DNA of 64,000 nucleotides from Anseranas semipalmata (GCA_013399115.1 VXAA01006093.1:432240-496239), one strand, 5' to 3'; positions 48,551 through 62,385 are shown, counted from the first letter of the stretch. Numbers and translations are program-made. The notes: a model not told the origin generated them from the letters alone.

Positions 48551-50762
48551 ACAAGTATACTGAATTAGATTAGTCTTGCAGTAAAGATGTGACTTCTCTT
48601 TTCCTGTAGTTCTGAAATGATAAGATACCATGAAATCACAAATTCTGCTATTTGCACTCATGTGGCTTTGAAGAATTGCTAAATGTTTTCCCATTTCTAA
48701 TATACCTATCCCAAAGGCCCTCCAATGTCTACTGTAAGATAGTGAGAGCCTCCCTTGTAGCAAGAGTACCTCCTGTTTTTATGAAAACACCTCTATGTTT
48801 TGCCAAGTTCACAAACGAGCACATGAAAAAATCGGTCTGAAGACTGATTTTTAAATAAGTCCGTTCATTATGTCACCTGTAGCCAGTTTTATATCTACGT
48901 TATTTTTGTGTTACACCCTGTCTTTTTCAACTCAATAAATAATTGATGGGTGATGCCATATCAAATTATTTACTGAAATTTGGAGAGATTGGACTCTGGA
49001 TTTCCTTTGCCTTAATATTTTCTTTTAAAGTTAACTTGTTTGTTCCAAACTGATATATCTTTTTAATATTATGTTGAAATTATCCTTTTTTTTTTAATGG
49101 TCCTCTTTATTTTTGATTACCTTTTAAAAGGTAATCTATTTTTACCATTTAAAAAAAATGATAAAACATTTCATACATTGTAGTTAGGATAACAATTGCC
49201 TAGGTCACTTCCTCCTCTCTTCTTACACTTAAGCAGAACACTTTATTCTCTCGAGTCTACTCTCCACTTTGTTCTAGTTTCTTCTTGCTACTCACAGTTT
49301 ATAAGGTGTAGAACCCTAAAGATTTCTGCAGATGATGCTACGTCCTTTGTAACTTCTCTACCCTGTGCCCAATCCATTAATAATCCATGGAGGGAGCATA
49401 ATTTAATAGCTCAAAAGCCATTGTATTCTTAGTTTTTGAGAACAGGAGACTGATCCAAACACTTTTTTCTTTTTTTAAAATACCTCATTTAATTTCCTAG
49501 GTCAGCTTTGTGTCCCTACTGCTTCTTTCTTTCCCTGTTCCCCCCTTACAATTACTGTCCATTCTGTTCAGCTGCTCAGGTGGATGTTCTCCTGAGATTT
49601 AACAGACAAAAGGATAGGGGAGGAATATACCGGGATTCTTGTGATGACCTGGGCAACCCTTGGCAATGGAGTCATTGAATTACCAGTGTAAATATGCTAC
49701 AGGAGTGGAAAGTAGTAATTTAAAGCTTCATTTAAAAATTACTTACGTTATTATTTTAAAAAAACAGACTGACCTATGTCTATGATGAGTAAATTTGTTG
49801 AAATGATATAAAGATATTTTAATTCTCTGGTTACCATTTTATGAGGACAGATAGTTCATATGGCTCCAAAGAAAGAAAATTATGTGTTACTGCTGGAAGG
49901 GCTTTGAAGCTGTTTTCTCATACAAGTTTCCTTGACCTCAAAAGTAAAGAATCTCTCCATTCTCTTAGATTCTGTGTTTTTGCTGTCTTACTTTTGTAGA
50001 CTTTTCATGCCTGTTGAAAGCAGTTCAGTCCTTATTTCTCCTGGTATCTGTGAAACAAGTGGCAGTTATCAGAGCTTTAGCAGTGCTGCCCGCTAAGTTT
50101 TAAATGGAAGTTGTGGAATTGACCAGAATGTTGCTGCAAGACTATACGTTCATCTGTAGCCTCAAAAAGCCATTACCCTTTCATGCATGTTTAGAAGTTC
50201 AGCTTTTCTAATCATTAATGTAAGAATCTAGCGTCCAAATATTGACCAAATTTCTATAGGGAAAAAAATGCAGTTAAGCCCCCTTGGCTAAAACTAACAA
50301 ATAGATTAGGAAGTTTTTAAGCCTAGAGAATGAAGATAAACCCTTCATACTTATGAAAGAGATGTTTCTAACTGATATGTGAAGTGGAAAAGCTACTAAA
50401 ATGACATATGTGCTGCAGTGGCTTGAATAGCTGGAGCTGGAATAAGAGTATTGGAACGTTGCATTAGTTAAAGTTTTTTTAAAACAGCTGTATTGTCCAA
50501 ATGTTTTTTTTCTAATATAAATAGTAATTTACATTAATATTATTTTTATTTAATTTTGACATCACAACTTTTTTTAAAAACTTTCACTAGTGTTGATTTT
50601 ACTTAATCCCCAAAGTGTAACAAGATCTCAGTGGAAATGCGATGGTGTAGTATTACTCTTACTTCATAATCAACATTTTTAATTGTAGATAAGAAAACAG
50701 AGTATGTCATGTAAGTGATACATTGAAAATTCAGAATGGGATATTAACATTATCATGGATAT
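48551..50762. other. A+T-rich non-coding DNA
   Basis: No exon is recognised. It contains a perfect 22-bp palindrome (49,115-49,136). Confidence 0.5.
49115..49136. repeat. Perfect 22-bp palindrome without spacer
   Basis: GATTACCTTTT is followed directly by its exact reverse complement AAAAGGTAATC. Central TTTTAAAA makes it easy to melt, so it could extrude as a cruciform. Confidence 0.9.
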
Positions 50763-51582
50763 ATAATCACAGAATCACCTTGGTGAAGGTGGTGGGGATC
50801 TCTGGAGAGGACGCCCCTGCTCAAAGCAGGGTCGCCTACAGCATGTTGCTCAGTGCTATGTCCAGTTGCATTTTGAATATCTCCAAGGATGGACACTTCA
50901 TAGCCTCCTTAGGCAACCTGGTTCAGTGTTCGACCACTCTCGCATTAAAAATGTTTTTTTGTTTTTTGTTTTTTTTCTGGTGTTCACATGAAATTTCTTA
51001 TCTTTCTGTTTGTTCCTGCTGCCTCTCATCCTTTCGCTGGATACTACTGAGAAGAGTCTTTGTCTTCTTTATTCCCTGCTATCAGGTATTTATGCACAAG
51101 ATCACCCCCAAGCTTTCTCCAGGCTAAGCAAAACCAGCTCTTCCAGCCTCTCTTCATATGACAGATGCTCTGACCCCCTGATCTTCTCTGTGGCCCTTTA
51201 ATGGATGCACACCGGTATGTCCATGTCCTTCATGTACTGGATAGCCCAGAACAGACACAGCACTCCTGATGTGGCCTTACTGGTGCTGCGGGAAGGATCA
51301 CCTCCCTCAGCCTGCTGGCAGTACTTTTCCTAGCGTAGTCCAGGAGGGTGTTGGCCTTCTTTGTTGCAAGAGCTCTTTGCTGGCTCAAGTTCAACTTCTT
51401 GTCCAGCAGGACCTACATCTCCTTTTCTGCCCACCTGCTTTCCATCTGGTTGTTACCCAGCCTTCTACTGGTGTGCAGTCTGATTCCCCTCCAGGTGCAG
51501 AATTATGCATTTCCTTTTACTGAACGTCATGAGATTCCTGTTGACCCATTTCTCTAGCCTGTTGAGGTCCCTCTGAATTAAC
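50763..51582 (-). mobile_element. CR1 retrotransposon, about 0.8 kb, minus orientation
   Basis: Starting from its 3' end: AATCACAGAATCACCTTGG, then the block CTCCAAGGATGGACACTTCA (50,881), CAACCTGGTTCAGTGTTCGA, CTTCCAGCCTCTCTTCATATG near 51,140, and GTTGACCCATTTCTCTAGCC near the end. These are standard CR1 3' segments read in reverse. A T-rich stretch (50,950-50,978) interrupts it. Many substitutions and indels mark it as old; frames 50,723-51,127 and 51,269-51,523 are antisense artefacts of it. Confidence 0.9.
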
Positions 51583-54500
51583 AGATAAAAATCTCTTTTC
51601 ACCATCTCTCCTTGTTTTGACTTTAATAGCACTGGTGCATGTGTGTACACACACACTAAGTGACACTTGTCCTTTTACATTTCAGTGTATGAGTGGTTTT
51701 GGATTACCCATACCATGTGTTTGAAACGGGGAAGATAATGTTATATGTCACCCAAACTTTGCTTTTTTTTTTTTCATTAAATTTCTTTCCCCTCTTCTCT
51801 CATTTTTAAGGGGAAAAGACCCTATATAATTACAGAGATTTTGAAATGTGTAGTCTTGAAATTGATTGTGAAATGGGGATGAATTAATCAGGCCATAGCT
51901 GACATTCATGAAGCCTAAATGGCCTTTCATTCAGCTGTACAAATAGTGTATTTTAAATTAGAAGAATGCAAGGGTTTTTAAACGTATGCTTGCTGCAGGT
52001 GGTGTCAAAAACTTGAGAAAAATTGCATCTGTATTCCACATTTCCTCTTGCTGTGCCACACTCATCTGCTTTGCCAGCAGAAGAGACACTGGACTACCCT
52101 CATTGTAAGCGAAGTTTAAGATTTCTAGGGTGATATTCAGTGCGCTGTTTAAGCTTGGTCTACAGTCAAGCTGTTCTGCCTCAGGAAAACTGATTCAATG
52201 TTGCTTGAATAGAGAGCATTTTCTGTTGGCTTATGAAGTAACTAGTGCATCCATTTTTAGCTTAAAAGCTGTATTTTCTTTATGTGTATGTGCATAGAAG
52301 AGTGAGGCAGAGGAACCTTTTCATCAAGTAAAGGCTTTCCATTTACAGAATATTGCAAAAGGTAATACTTAAAATATTGAAACTGCTTTTTTTCTTTTTT
52401 ACTCCCCCTTGAAATGAAGATACAGTGTCCTAGGGACACAGTGATGAGCAAACTATACTTTCAGCTTACATACCTTGATACTGATTTCAAGAAGCACTCT
52501 AGTCTTTGCAGTTTCATTCTTAATTCACTTCCTGTGGGAACTCCATTAGAAAAATAGAAGAATTTTACTTCTCTGTGTGATAATGAAGCATCTCAGGATG
52601 CCTCTAGAATTTGGAGAGAAATGGATCTTGGCTTCTAAGTTGAAGTGAACAGTTAGGGATGAAAAAAGTGCTAATGGGCACCTGTGCAGGTTTGCATCTC
52701 TTGCCTTTACCTTGATTTCCAAAATCAATAGAAATGCATATGCATCAGCTGAATTTCAGAAAAGTAATTGCCTTTGTTGTTGTGTTTGTTTGTTTGTTTT
52801 TGTTTTGTTGTTGTTGAAAAGATCCTGTTAACTCTGGGCATCTGTTAACTTGGAAAGGCAGAAGAAGTCCTTTTTCACTGGTGCTATAAAGGGTGAAGTT
52901 ATAGTTGTTAGGTAAAATGTTGCACATTAACTACAGAACAATGGAGAAAATAGTTTCATATTTTTTTCCCCACTACTGTTCTTTAGAATGGTAAACAACC
53001 ATTTTGTGTATTGCATTTAAGCCTCTGGAAGTAAAGTCTTACCTTTTCGTCATCTTAAAAAGTGTTCAAAGAAAAAGAGAAAAACGATGCCTAATTAAAC
53101 ATTGTATGAACTGCAAACAAAATATTTTCCTTTTTTGCAAATATCAACCATAGAAAATGTGTTGTAAGAGTGTATTTATTTATAGTGGGATGTTAGTGGA
53201 TACTTGAAAAATTTGAAAGTGCAAAAGCAAGATAAAGAGATGGTAGATTGTCTTGATAAATGGCAAAATACCAGTTAGCAGAGATACTGTTTTTCATAAG
53301 TAAGCGAATAAAGTAATCCAAGTATTGACCATAAATTTTTGGTTTCTGGATGCGCAAAACCTGGCTAGTTCTGTCCTTGTCATAATTTAGCACTTGTATA
53401 GTGCTTAATAGGTATAAAACTCTATAGGCATTAATGATCTTCATTACATCCTCTGAAGCAGGTTGGTAATGTTACTTCTACAAATGAACAGTAATGGGCC
53501 AATGTATTTTAGACCTAGAAATCTGATAGGAGTTTCAATTTTGATATAAATTTGTTTGAAGTGTTCACAGGGAAGGCTGTATCCCTCAGAGTCCAAATTC
53601 AAGTCTTACAACATATGCTTTCATTTTTAAGGAACAAATATACAGGGTTTCATTCTGAACACTTGAATAAGATCATGTCTCTTTGATAATGGAGTCTAGT
53701 CAGATGTAGTTTTCTCTGAATTAATCTGTTGACTCGTATACAGAAGAATTTTTAAAGGTTCCTGCAGAATAGATCTGTAACTTGCAAACAGTATGTCTGA
53801 TTTAGCTTCCATTTCTGTGGAAGAGCGGTCTCATGTGGAAAGAGGAAGTTTGACTCTCATGTGTTCACACTCCTCAGCTGACAAACTTTCCCTCAAGCAA
53901 TCAGTTGACAGTGATCAGCTTGAGGATTATTTCTGGAAGGAAAAGGTCTACAGCTTTACTTCAACAGTAAGATTAAAAAAGTAGCTGTCATATGTTTCCC
54001 TGGCTTAACTAGTTAAAATCATAGCAATAAAAATGCCGTATTACTGAACATTTTATACAGTAGGCAGACCTGATTACATGAAAGGCAGTCAACCCTTGCG
54101 AACAATGGTTTGTAACAGAAAATACAAAAAATTAAATTTTGACTGGAACTTCAGAATTAGCTGTTGATTTGTTTCTAGATGATCTAATTCTCTAAAATAA
54201 GCCTTACACAAGTACTATAATAAAATATTTTATTGTGTGATCTTGTCATATATGGAGAAAACATAGACAAATTTCAGTATAAAGAGAGTCTGTGTCTTAT
54301 AACAACCAGATTATCAAGTGTCTTCCAGACTTGCCTCATATTAATTCCAACATCTCCATGTTTCCTATTGTACCATTTAGAAAGGAAGGCACTGTCAGGT
54401 TTAAGATGGGAAATCATTTGCAATTGTCAGCTTTGACACTCTCTAGTGATAGATTCTGAAGATGCAGTATGAAAATAAGCAATTAAGACTTTTTTTTTCT

Positions 54501-56494
54501 AGGTTGCAAGTTATGCATCTTTTAGACCTTATCCCCAAACATTAGGTTCTGTCAGTCCCAGAAATATCTGATTCTGCTTCCTTTGTACCACATACTACCT
54601 TTGGTTTATTCTGTAAATGAGTAGCTCAATTTAGTTAGAAGTAGTCTTTTTTTTTTTTTTTTTTTTTTAATCTGCTCACTTAATGTACAGAATGCTATTG
54701 TATGGCTTTGATTTTGTTCTGAATTTTTTAAATGTTGAGTCTTTCATGTCAGTAGCTTTGGTAATTTGTGCATCATTGACATTCTGGCTATGATATTTTT
54801 CCATCCTTTCTTATAGTAGATTAATGAAATCTCTCTACAATGCATAGATTCTTTTGCGTTTCTAGGGGTTTCTAAGTTCAAAATCTGACATGTGCACTGG
54901 AGAATGAAGAAAAAGAAAAGGCTTGTTATTTTCATACTCTACTGAATTCTTATATTAGCTCCAAGATTCTGGATCCTAAAGTAAGATCCATTCTTGCGCA
55001 CTCCAAAAAATCCTGAGAGATTAGGCCTCTTTAGCAGGTTAGAGAGCTGAATGCTTTTGTTGTTTTTACCCTTTCTTTACTCTCCCCTTAACAAAATTAT
55101 GGAAATTTAATACATTTAAATAAATGTTTGCTGCCTAGCTTTTTATGCTTATGCTTTATCTCCTGTATCCTGATAGCATAAACTGTGCCAATGATAGAAA
55201 ATGGAAATTTCAAAAATGAATTTGTCATGAAAAGAGAACTGTTATGGTAATTACATATGATATTTTAGAAAACAAAATAATGTAAATATTCACTAGAGTT
55301 GTTCCTTAAAGTCAGGTAACCAGGTATTCAGGAAAGAGTATTGTATCTCTTTTCTTTTGAATCCTTGTGCGGTCCTATAAACAGAATATTGTGCTTTAAT
55401 ACTCCAAGGAATTGTTATACTTTGCTTCTATAATGCAGCAGCTTCCTGTAATCAGACAGAAGCCAATAGGAATACACAAGCATCTAACATAGCTGTATAT
55501 TGCCCACTGGGAGATATTTGAATTTGTGCTAGCTTGCACTAAAAGCAAATGCTGTTAAAGCATATTGTTTGTTTTTCTGTAAAAACTCTTAATATTCAGT
55601 GTAAAACATTTCCATTGAAATAATCAGATAATATCATATATACAGAATAAGGCCAATCTAGAATACTGCTCAGCCAATCTAGAATAAAAAGTGCACATTT
55701 TAACATGTTGTTTCTGTACAAGCTGATCATATTACTTTACATTGTAGATAAAGAAATATGGGCTCTTTCTGTGGTTGCTAATTGACATTTTGTGATTGTA
55801 AGGTAGTCTCGTTTCTGAAATGGAAATAATATTTTTTGCTGTGTTTACATAAGTGAGGAAGGAAATAACTGCTTGGTTCTTAAATTTCACTTAGCTGTTT
55901 TGGTGGAAATTATTTTGCATTTATCTATAAAATATTCCTCAATAAAAATGATCAGAGAAAAAAAGAATGTTAGGATTGCAGAGTAATCTGTGTTAACTAT
56001 AAGTCTAAGGACGCTAATTATCTGTGCATATAGCTTATTATATACATGCATTGGTATTTTGACACAGTCTCTGGCTGTGCAGTCATGCTGTTGTTCTTGT
56101 TCCTGTGAAATGTGTTCATTATGTGTAGTTAATAACAACAGATACTTTATCATTTTTTGTTTGTAGATCTTAATGAGGAGAATAAGATTATAATGATATT
56201 TATTTTTATGATCTTATGATTTTTTAAACAGATAGAGAAACCAAAGCCTACATGGTAAGTTGTTATATAGGAAGCCTTGGGTAAGGCTCAGAATTTTTTG
56301 GTTTTGTAGCTATTGAATGAGAGATGTTCAATACGAGTGTTCACTGCATAGGTGTACCTCATGTGCAGTGGTTTAAATTACTGCAGTATGTAACTGAGGT
56401 GAGTTTGTTTTTATTGCTTGAAAACATGCTTACATGAGGAATAAAGGAATTTTGGGTATCAATGTAGAGCTGGTCAGAAACTTTTGGATGGCAC
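51583..56494. other. A+T-rich non-coding DNA, presumed intron
   Basis: No exon is recognised. A T/G simple repeat (52,771-52,816) and a 22-base T run (54,647-54,668) are present. GCCAATCTAGAATA occurs twice 21 bp apart (55,652 and 55,673). Confidence 0.5.
52771..52816. repeat. (TTTG)n/(TTG)n tract
   Basis: A mixed run of TTTG and TTG units on the plus strand. Confidence 0.9.
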
Positions 56495-56519
56495 TAAGCT
56501 GAAGCACTGCTTCAGCTTA
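56495..56519. repeat. Perfect 12-bp inverted repeat with 1-base centre
   Basis: TAAGCTGAAGCA and TGCTTCAGCTTA flank a single C. It stands five bases before the 3' end of a CR1 fragment and may mark rearrangement at the insertion point. Confidence 0.9.
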
Positions 56520-56524
56520 ACGTT

Positions 56525-56755
56525 TCATAGAATCATAGAGTCATCATTTAGGTTGGAAAAGACCTTCATCAAGTCCAACTGTCAATCTGACCTACTGAGT
56601 CCCATCACTAAACTATGTCCCGTAGTGCCACATCTACATGTCTCTTAAATACCTCCAAGGATGGGTACTCCACCACTTTTCCTGGGCAGCCTGTTCCAAT
56701 GTTTGACCACCCTCTCTGTGCTGGAGATTTGTTTCCTTTCATGAGAAAATATTAA
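56525..56755 (-). mobile_element. CR1 fragment, minus orientation
   Basis: ATAGAATCATAGAGTCATCA, then TTTAGGTTGGAAAAGACCTT, AAGTCCAACTGTCAATCTGA and GCAGCCTGTTCCAATGTTTG are in the order of the CR1 3' end read in reverse. It stops near 56,755 after CTTTCATGAGAAA, so about 230 bp remain. Confidence 0.92.
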
Positions 56756-59700
56756 TTCTGTGTAACAGAAATACTGTCTTTCATACTCCTAACCAACTTT
56801 GAGGGAGCTACAGAGGCAGTTCCCAGGAATCCCCATTGTGAGGCAGAGCTGTCAACTTTCATGTCACACTTCTCCTTTTGGCTTTAACGAAGAGCTTGGG
56901 GAAAACTTCTTTCCCCTCCTCCAAATTATCTAAGAAATTTTGATGTTTCTTAAATGGAATCATTTCTTGTGCTACCGAATCTTCAGAATTCCTCAAAAGA
57001 AGAATTTTGTATTCCATTTAGCTAAGTATCCAAGTATCAAATACCTTCATCTTAACCTCTTGAAGTCTAACATTCTAATTTTGATGTTGAGTAAATATCT
57101 ACTTAGCTTTAGTACCTTCCTAGATAATTCTTTTTAGGGCCCACTCAGTGTTACTCAGATACCACAAAAGAAGGTTCTACCCGCCTCTTTGCTGATGATA
57201 AGGCTTTTTTTTCCTTACTTTGATATATAATTCCAATACTGATAATGCAGATTTTTTTTAGAAGACATTTTATTCTATGTTGAGGAGGGAGGAACATTCA
57301 GTGTAATTTAATCATTTTATTTTTAAGTTACAGTTTCTACATTTCTTAGATGTTCTGATTTCTTGTTCATTTGACTTTCTTGATGTTGTTGTTCAGTGTA
57401 TTCAATAGTTTACACACATGTGCAGGCTTCCCTTTATGCATTCTGTTTTTTTAAGTTTTTTTTCCTTTTATATTTGTGGTTCCCTTGACACATATATACA
57501 CTTTTTCTTTTTTGCTTCTGTGTTTTTTTTTTTCTGCTTTATTTTTATTTTCCCAACACTTCCTTTCCGCTTCTGTTTTAACTCTCCGCTTGTCATTCTT
57601 CACCATCTTCCAGTCTCTGAGATCTGGTTTTATGAGTTCTAAAATGAAATCTCAAACCCTGTTGAGCTGCAGGTTTTGCTTAGTACTGCTTGGGATGGAA
57701 TTTTGTTCTGAAATGTTTTTCAGTAGACAATATCGGTTTGTCAAAACTCTACCTGTTCACCTGCATTTTGACAAAATCAACAATTTAGTGGTTTGGGTGC
57801 TCATATGGCATTTGGATTGCAGTAAATTGACTAGATTCAGGACTTTGTCTTGCCACATTTTGCTTATACATTGCACTGGGTAAGTGTATATATATTTCAT
57901 TTATTGTTGAGAAACTTGTCTTTATTATGATTCAGAAGAAACTATCCATTTAGTATAGCATCTCTTTCCTTGGTGAACAAATCTTTGGCTGACCAGCTTT
58001 AAATATAGATGAACTTTGGATTTTGGAGATTTTTGTCACAGCTTCGAGTAAAACATTTTGAAAGTAATTGGGTACCAAAAGATACAGATAGGCCTGTAGT
58101 TCATTTTTTTCTGAAGAGTTCTTCAGTGTAATACCATTCAATTTGATGTAATAGCTACTGGCTATGACAGTGAGTGTATCATTTAGGAGTGCCACTTAGG
58201 CGAGCAGAGGATTCAGTCAGTATTTGACACCAGGGTTGTCTCTTATGTGCTTTTGAATCCACATCCTCTGCCCCTCTGGAGAATGTCCACATTGTTAGTC
58301 CATAGAATATTTTGTGATAGTATGTTGGATTTGGACATTTTCACTGAAAATCTTATTATTTTAAATATTAATGAGACTGAAAATGAAGCAGTAGTGCCCA
58401 TATCCCTTCACGGTGGAAGTGGACTGCACTTCAGATCTTGAGGTCTTTAAGGGCAGTTGCCTTAGAGACAATTTCGATTTTGATCTTGGGTTAATTAATT
58501 CCTGCCTGCAAAATGAAATATTTCACAAAATGAATAAATGATGTACCTTGTTTCCCGGTTTTTCTCCAGCATGGGTAGGTATAGTGGAAGGTTTATGTTC
58601 AGATCCCTCCTGGCAAAGGTACAATTGGTCATGGTGTCCCATTGTCTCCTGAACATCAGCCTCTGACAGTTGGAGAAGAATGCTGACATTGACATTACCC
58701 AAAAAACAAGGAGACTTTGGTACTAATACATGCCAAAAAGCATCAGAGAGACAAGGCTGTATTATGTCAAGTTCCTGTGAACTCATTTGGACAGATGGGC
58801 TTGCAGTGGGAGAGTTAGGAATCACCTGATTTGCTGTGATCTGCTACCTGGGGAAAAGACCTGGGAAGTATTTAGATGGAAGTAAAGCTTTCCATTTAGT
58901 GGAGTATATTTGAGGGACTGCCAAGGAAAGTAAGGAAGTAGAGGTTTGATGTCCAACAGTGCTGCTACCAGCACAGGACTAAAAGAGTTCCAAGCAACTT
59001 ATAGCACAGTCTGTATACTACTGTATAGTACAGTCTCATAACAGGCTAGTGACTTTGGATACTCTCCATTTTGTTCTGCCAAATTGTATATTAAAAAAAA
59101 TGACTCACAGAGAACAGATATTTACTGTTTCTGAAAGCTAGGTTGACCTTAAAGAGAGAGTCAATTTTTCAAATTTTGGCTTCATGCTTAAAGTATCAGT
59201 CCTATATATTCATATAATTTAATATATGTTCACAATGCTCTTTTGTAGACTTGCTTACAAGTAAACAGAATAAATGGCTTTACTGTTACACTGTTTTCCT
59301 CTTGTTTTTCACTGAAGGCGTGTAATAGACTTCTTTTACAATAGTAATTCCACACCTGTGTGTGAAAAGGCTCAATTGCAGAATCTTGTTGTGGAAAGCT
59401 AGTGTTTTATCATCCCTATAGTTGGCGCCTGAAATACATCTTCAGCCATGTGACAACAGATAGCTGAGGTCAGAAATTAACAATCTCTAGCAGAGGTAGC
59501 CAGTTCCTGGAGAAGAACATAGGTGCTGTAAGAATGTAATAATGCTATAATGTTGATGCCAATCTGGTGTTAGAAGTTGGGGAAAGGACAGAGCCTTAAG
59601 CCAAGGTTTTAGTTCTAGATCTTTGATGAAATTCTAGCTTAAATATATGCCATTTGCCTACCGTGACCGTCTTACTCTGAGGATGGTGCAGGATGAAGAA

Positions 59701-61698
59701 AAGAAATCATAAATTGTACATGGTGCAAAGGAGCAATTCTAGCTCTGGCATTATCACATCCAAGACACTCAAAATTAACCTTATAAAGTTAATCTTGCAT
59801 GCCTGCCCTACTCAGTTCCTGAGAATTGGAAAGTGTTTGTTTGTTTGTTTTGGTTGTGGCATATGCTTATCTTTTTCCCTTCTCTTCATTTGTGTCCATC
59901 TTAAATTCTGGGTTTAGTTGTTTCTGAAGCTATTGTAAGGAAATAACATGGGCTAACACCTGAAATTCTTGCTCATCACTTTTAAATAAAGTAGCTAATT
60001 CCCTTTTATCTCTCTCTCATTTTTTTTCCAAGCATGGTGATTTTTTTTTTTTTTTTTTATGAAAGACAGCCTGCATGCCCTAAATGTCACCCTGCCATTA
60101 TATTTTTTAAATTGAAACCTTTATTTTTAGGTTTTAATGTATCATCTCAGTGTATATGCTGTCTTTCCCCTCTATTTGTCAGAAGGATTACTATGAGAAG
60201 AGACTATTAGCATAGCACAACACAGGATTTTACTAGCTAGTTCTTGTCTCTCTACAAATGACCGCTATTCCTTTATTGTATGTTTTGTTTGAATTTGTTG
60301 ACAGTAAGAATAGGATCTCATTGAAGGAAAAAATTATCTCTTTGGAAGACTAACCAAGGAACAATTCCATACAACTGAAGTGTCACAGACAAATGGTTGT
60401 AGTTTTCATTGCTTGCACCTTCAGAGTAAAAAGCAAACGGATCCAGTCATTTAGTGTGCTTCTTGGATACCGTAATCACGGTGTTGGAAAGTGGACAGAC
60501 ATGAAAATAGTGAAAGCACTTTAGCATTTAAGGGTATATACTGTTTGAATTCTTCCCTGAAGAAGCATGGGGTCACTATTTCTTGCACTTAGATAGGATG
60601 ACAGAATAATTTCAGCTCTATTTGTAACAATGCTAACTGAAGCTGGTGAACCACTGCCTTTCATTTAAGAAGCACTGAAACAAAGGTATGTCACTCTGCA
60701 AAATAACAGTACATGCAGCTAAGGGATTTTGCTGAATAATTCTTAGGAGAAATGAGGAAATGTCACAAAGGTGAGAATGAGCCAAATGTTCATGATCTTG
60801 TATGAACTACTTAAAGTGTGAATTCAAACACTGCTTTGTGAGAGCTCTTTAGGTGGAATGCTAGATGAAGATGAGTAGTAAACTCAGAACAGAAAACAAT
60901 TGCCTGCTTGTGTTTCATTGTGCTAGGAAAAGTGGAACTTAAAAGACTGGAAGACAAGCAAGATTGCATCAGACACTGAGTTCCATCATCTGTTTCTTTC
61001 CTTAATCAGAAGAAACCTTGAGAATACTGTAATTTTATGTAGCTGTTTAGGTCAACTGTAGTCAAGCTGATCCCACTTTTAGCAAGTACCAACTCTTTTC
61101 CTGCTAAAATAATCGAGGTAAGGATGGAAAAAGCAACTTCATCATGCTGTGAAGAATTCCATCTCTGATATAAGTAATTGTCCCTATGGAATCTCTAGAA
61201 AACTTCAGTTTTCTCATTTATTTATTTTTTTAAAGCACCAGGAGCACTTTAGTCTGTTGGGGAAGCAGTTATTAAATCTGCTTAGTGCACTCTAACACAC
61301 TTTTGAAAGGCTTGCATCAGCTTCCACTGAAATGTGAGATCCCAGCCTAGGTATCGGGTGAGGAAAGGACTGAACATTCCTCTTACATCTGACTTGTTAG
61401 ATAACTGCTCAACAACCACAACTATAATAGTACAAAAAATCTTAGTCATGTTGAAACTGGGAAGAGATTAATGGGATGTTGCTTAGTAAGTTCTTTTATA
61501 AACTGAGATAACTTTGAAGCTATGTGTAATATGGACTTCCCATACAATTTTTATGAGAGTTCAGCCTTTGAGTTCATATTGTATTCCCAGAACACAAATA
61601 CCGGATGTTTTGGTTGGAATTCTTTCTATTTAACAGTGGTAGAGCTAGCTTGGATCTTATTCAGTTCCTTAAAAATGAATTGTAAACGTTTCTGTCAG
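56756..61698. other. A+T-rich non-coding DNA, presumed intron
   Basis: No exon is recognised. Pyrimidine-rich DNA at 57,425-57,615 produces two overlapping spurious frames. A T run lies at 60,041-60,058 and a TTTG run at 59,837-59,853. Confidence 0.5.
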
Positions 61699-62030
61699 AT
61701 TATAAGATCATACAAAAATTCAGGTTGGAAGAGACCCCAGGAGGTCATCTTGGTCTAACCCTCTTCTCAAAACAGGGCCAGCATTGAAGTAAGACCAGGC
61801 TACTTGGGGCTTTCCCAATCTGATCTTGAAAATGTCCAAGGATGGAGACTGTACCAACACTATGGGCACTATGGGCAGCCTGTTCCAATGCCAAACTGTC
61901 CTCATAATAAAAAGGGTTTTCGTCGTATGCAGTCAGAATCTCTCCTGTTTCAGCTTACGTCTGTTTTCTTGTGTCCTCCCACCATGCAATAGTGTGAAGA
62001 GCCTGGTTCTATTGTCACGATGACCTCCTT
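61699..62030 (-). mobile_element. CR1 fragment, minus orientation
   Basis: TTCAGGTTGGAAGAGACCCC, GGAGGTCATCTTGGTCTAAC, AATGTCCAAGGATGGAGACT and GGCAGCCTGTTCCAATGCCA are the CR1 3' blocks in reverse. GGCACTAT is duplicated at about 61,860. It is followed, after about 165 bp of unclear origin, by a CR1 piece facing the other way. Confidence 0.9.
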
Positions 62031-62194
62031 GTAGACAAACTCCTTTGTTGTTCTTGGTAGGTTTATAGAGGAAGGTTACATTAAAGGAGTTTAAGTGCTC
62101 TGCCTTACTTAGGAGGTTTGGCTTCCTTTTTTGTGGCTCTGATGCCAAAAGAGTATTGAAGGCAACTCATCCTGTCTTATCTTCCCTGTCAGAG

Positions 62195-62385
62195 ATGTGG
62201 TTGCTTGAAGAGAAGACTTGGGGAGATCTTATCAATGTTTATAAATACATAGCGGGAGAGTCCAAAGAAGATGAAGGCATACTCTTCTCAGCGGTGCCCG
62301 GTGACAGAATAAGAGACAATGGGCATAAACTGAAACCCATGAAATTCCACCTGAACATAAGAAAACACTTTTTACTGTGGTGACT
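62195..62385 (+). mobile_element. CR1 ORF2 C-terminal fragment, plus orientation
   Basis: Translation gives family-like pieces: LINVYKYIAGES, then EDEGILFSAVPGDRIRDNG and HKLKPMKFHLNIRKHF, ending with a stop near 62,383. The 3' end of the element is missing. It matches the same ORF2 part as the CR1 at 27,490-28,040 but belongs to a different, older copy. Confidence 0.88.

Noticed and set aside
50723..51557. Plus-strand frames of 134, 84 and 69 codons
   Set aside because: They read the antisense strand of a CR1 copy.
57418..57883. Two overlapping frames of 74 and 135 codons
   Set aside because: Produced by a pyrimidine-rich tract encoding F/L/S; no family or context.
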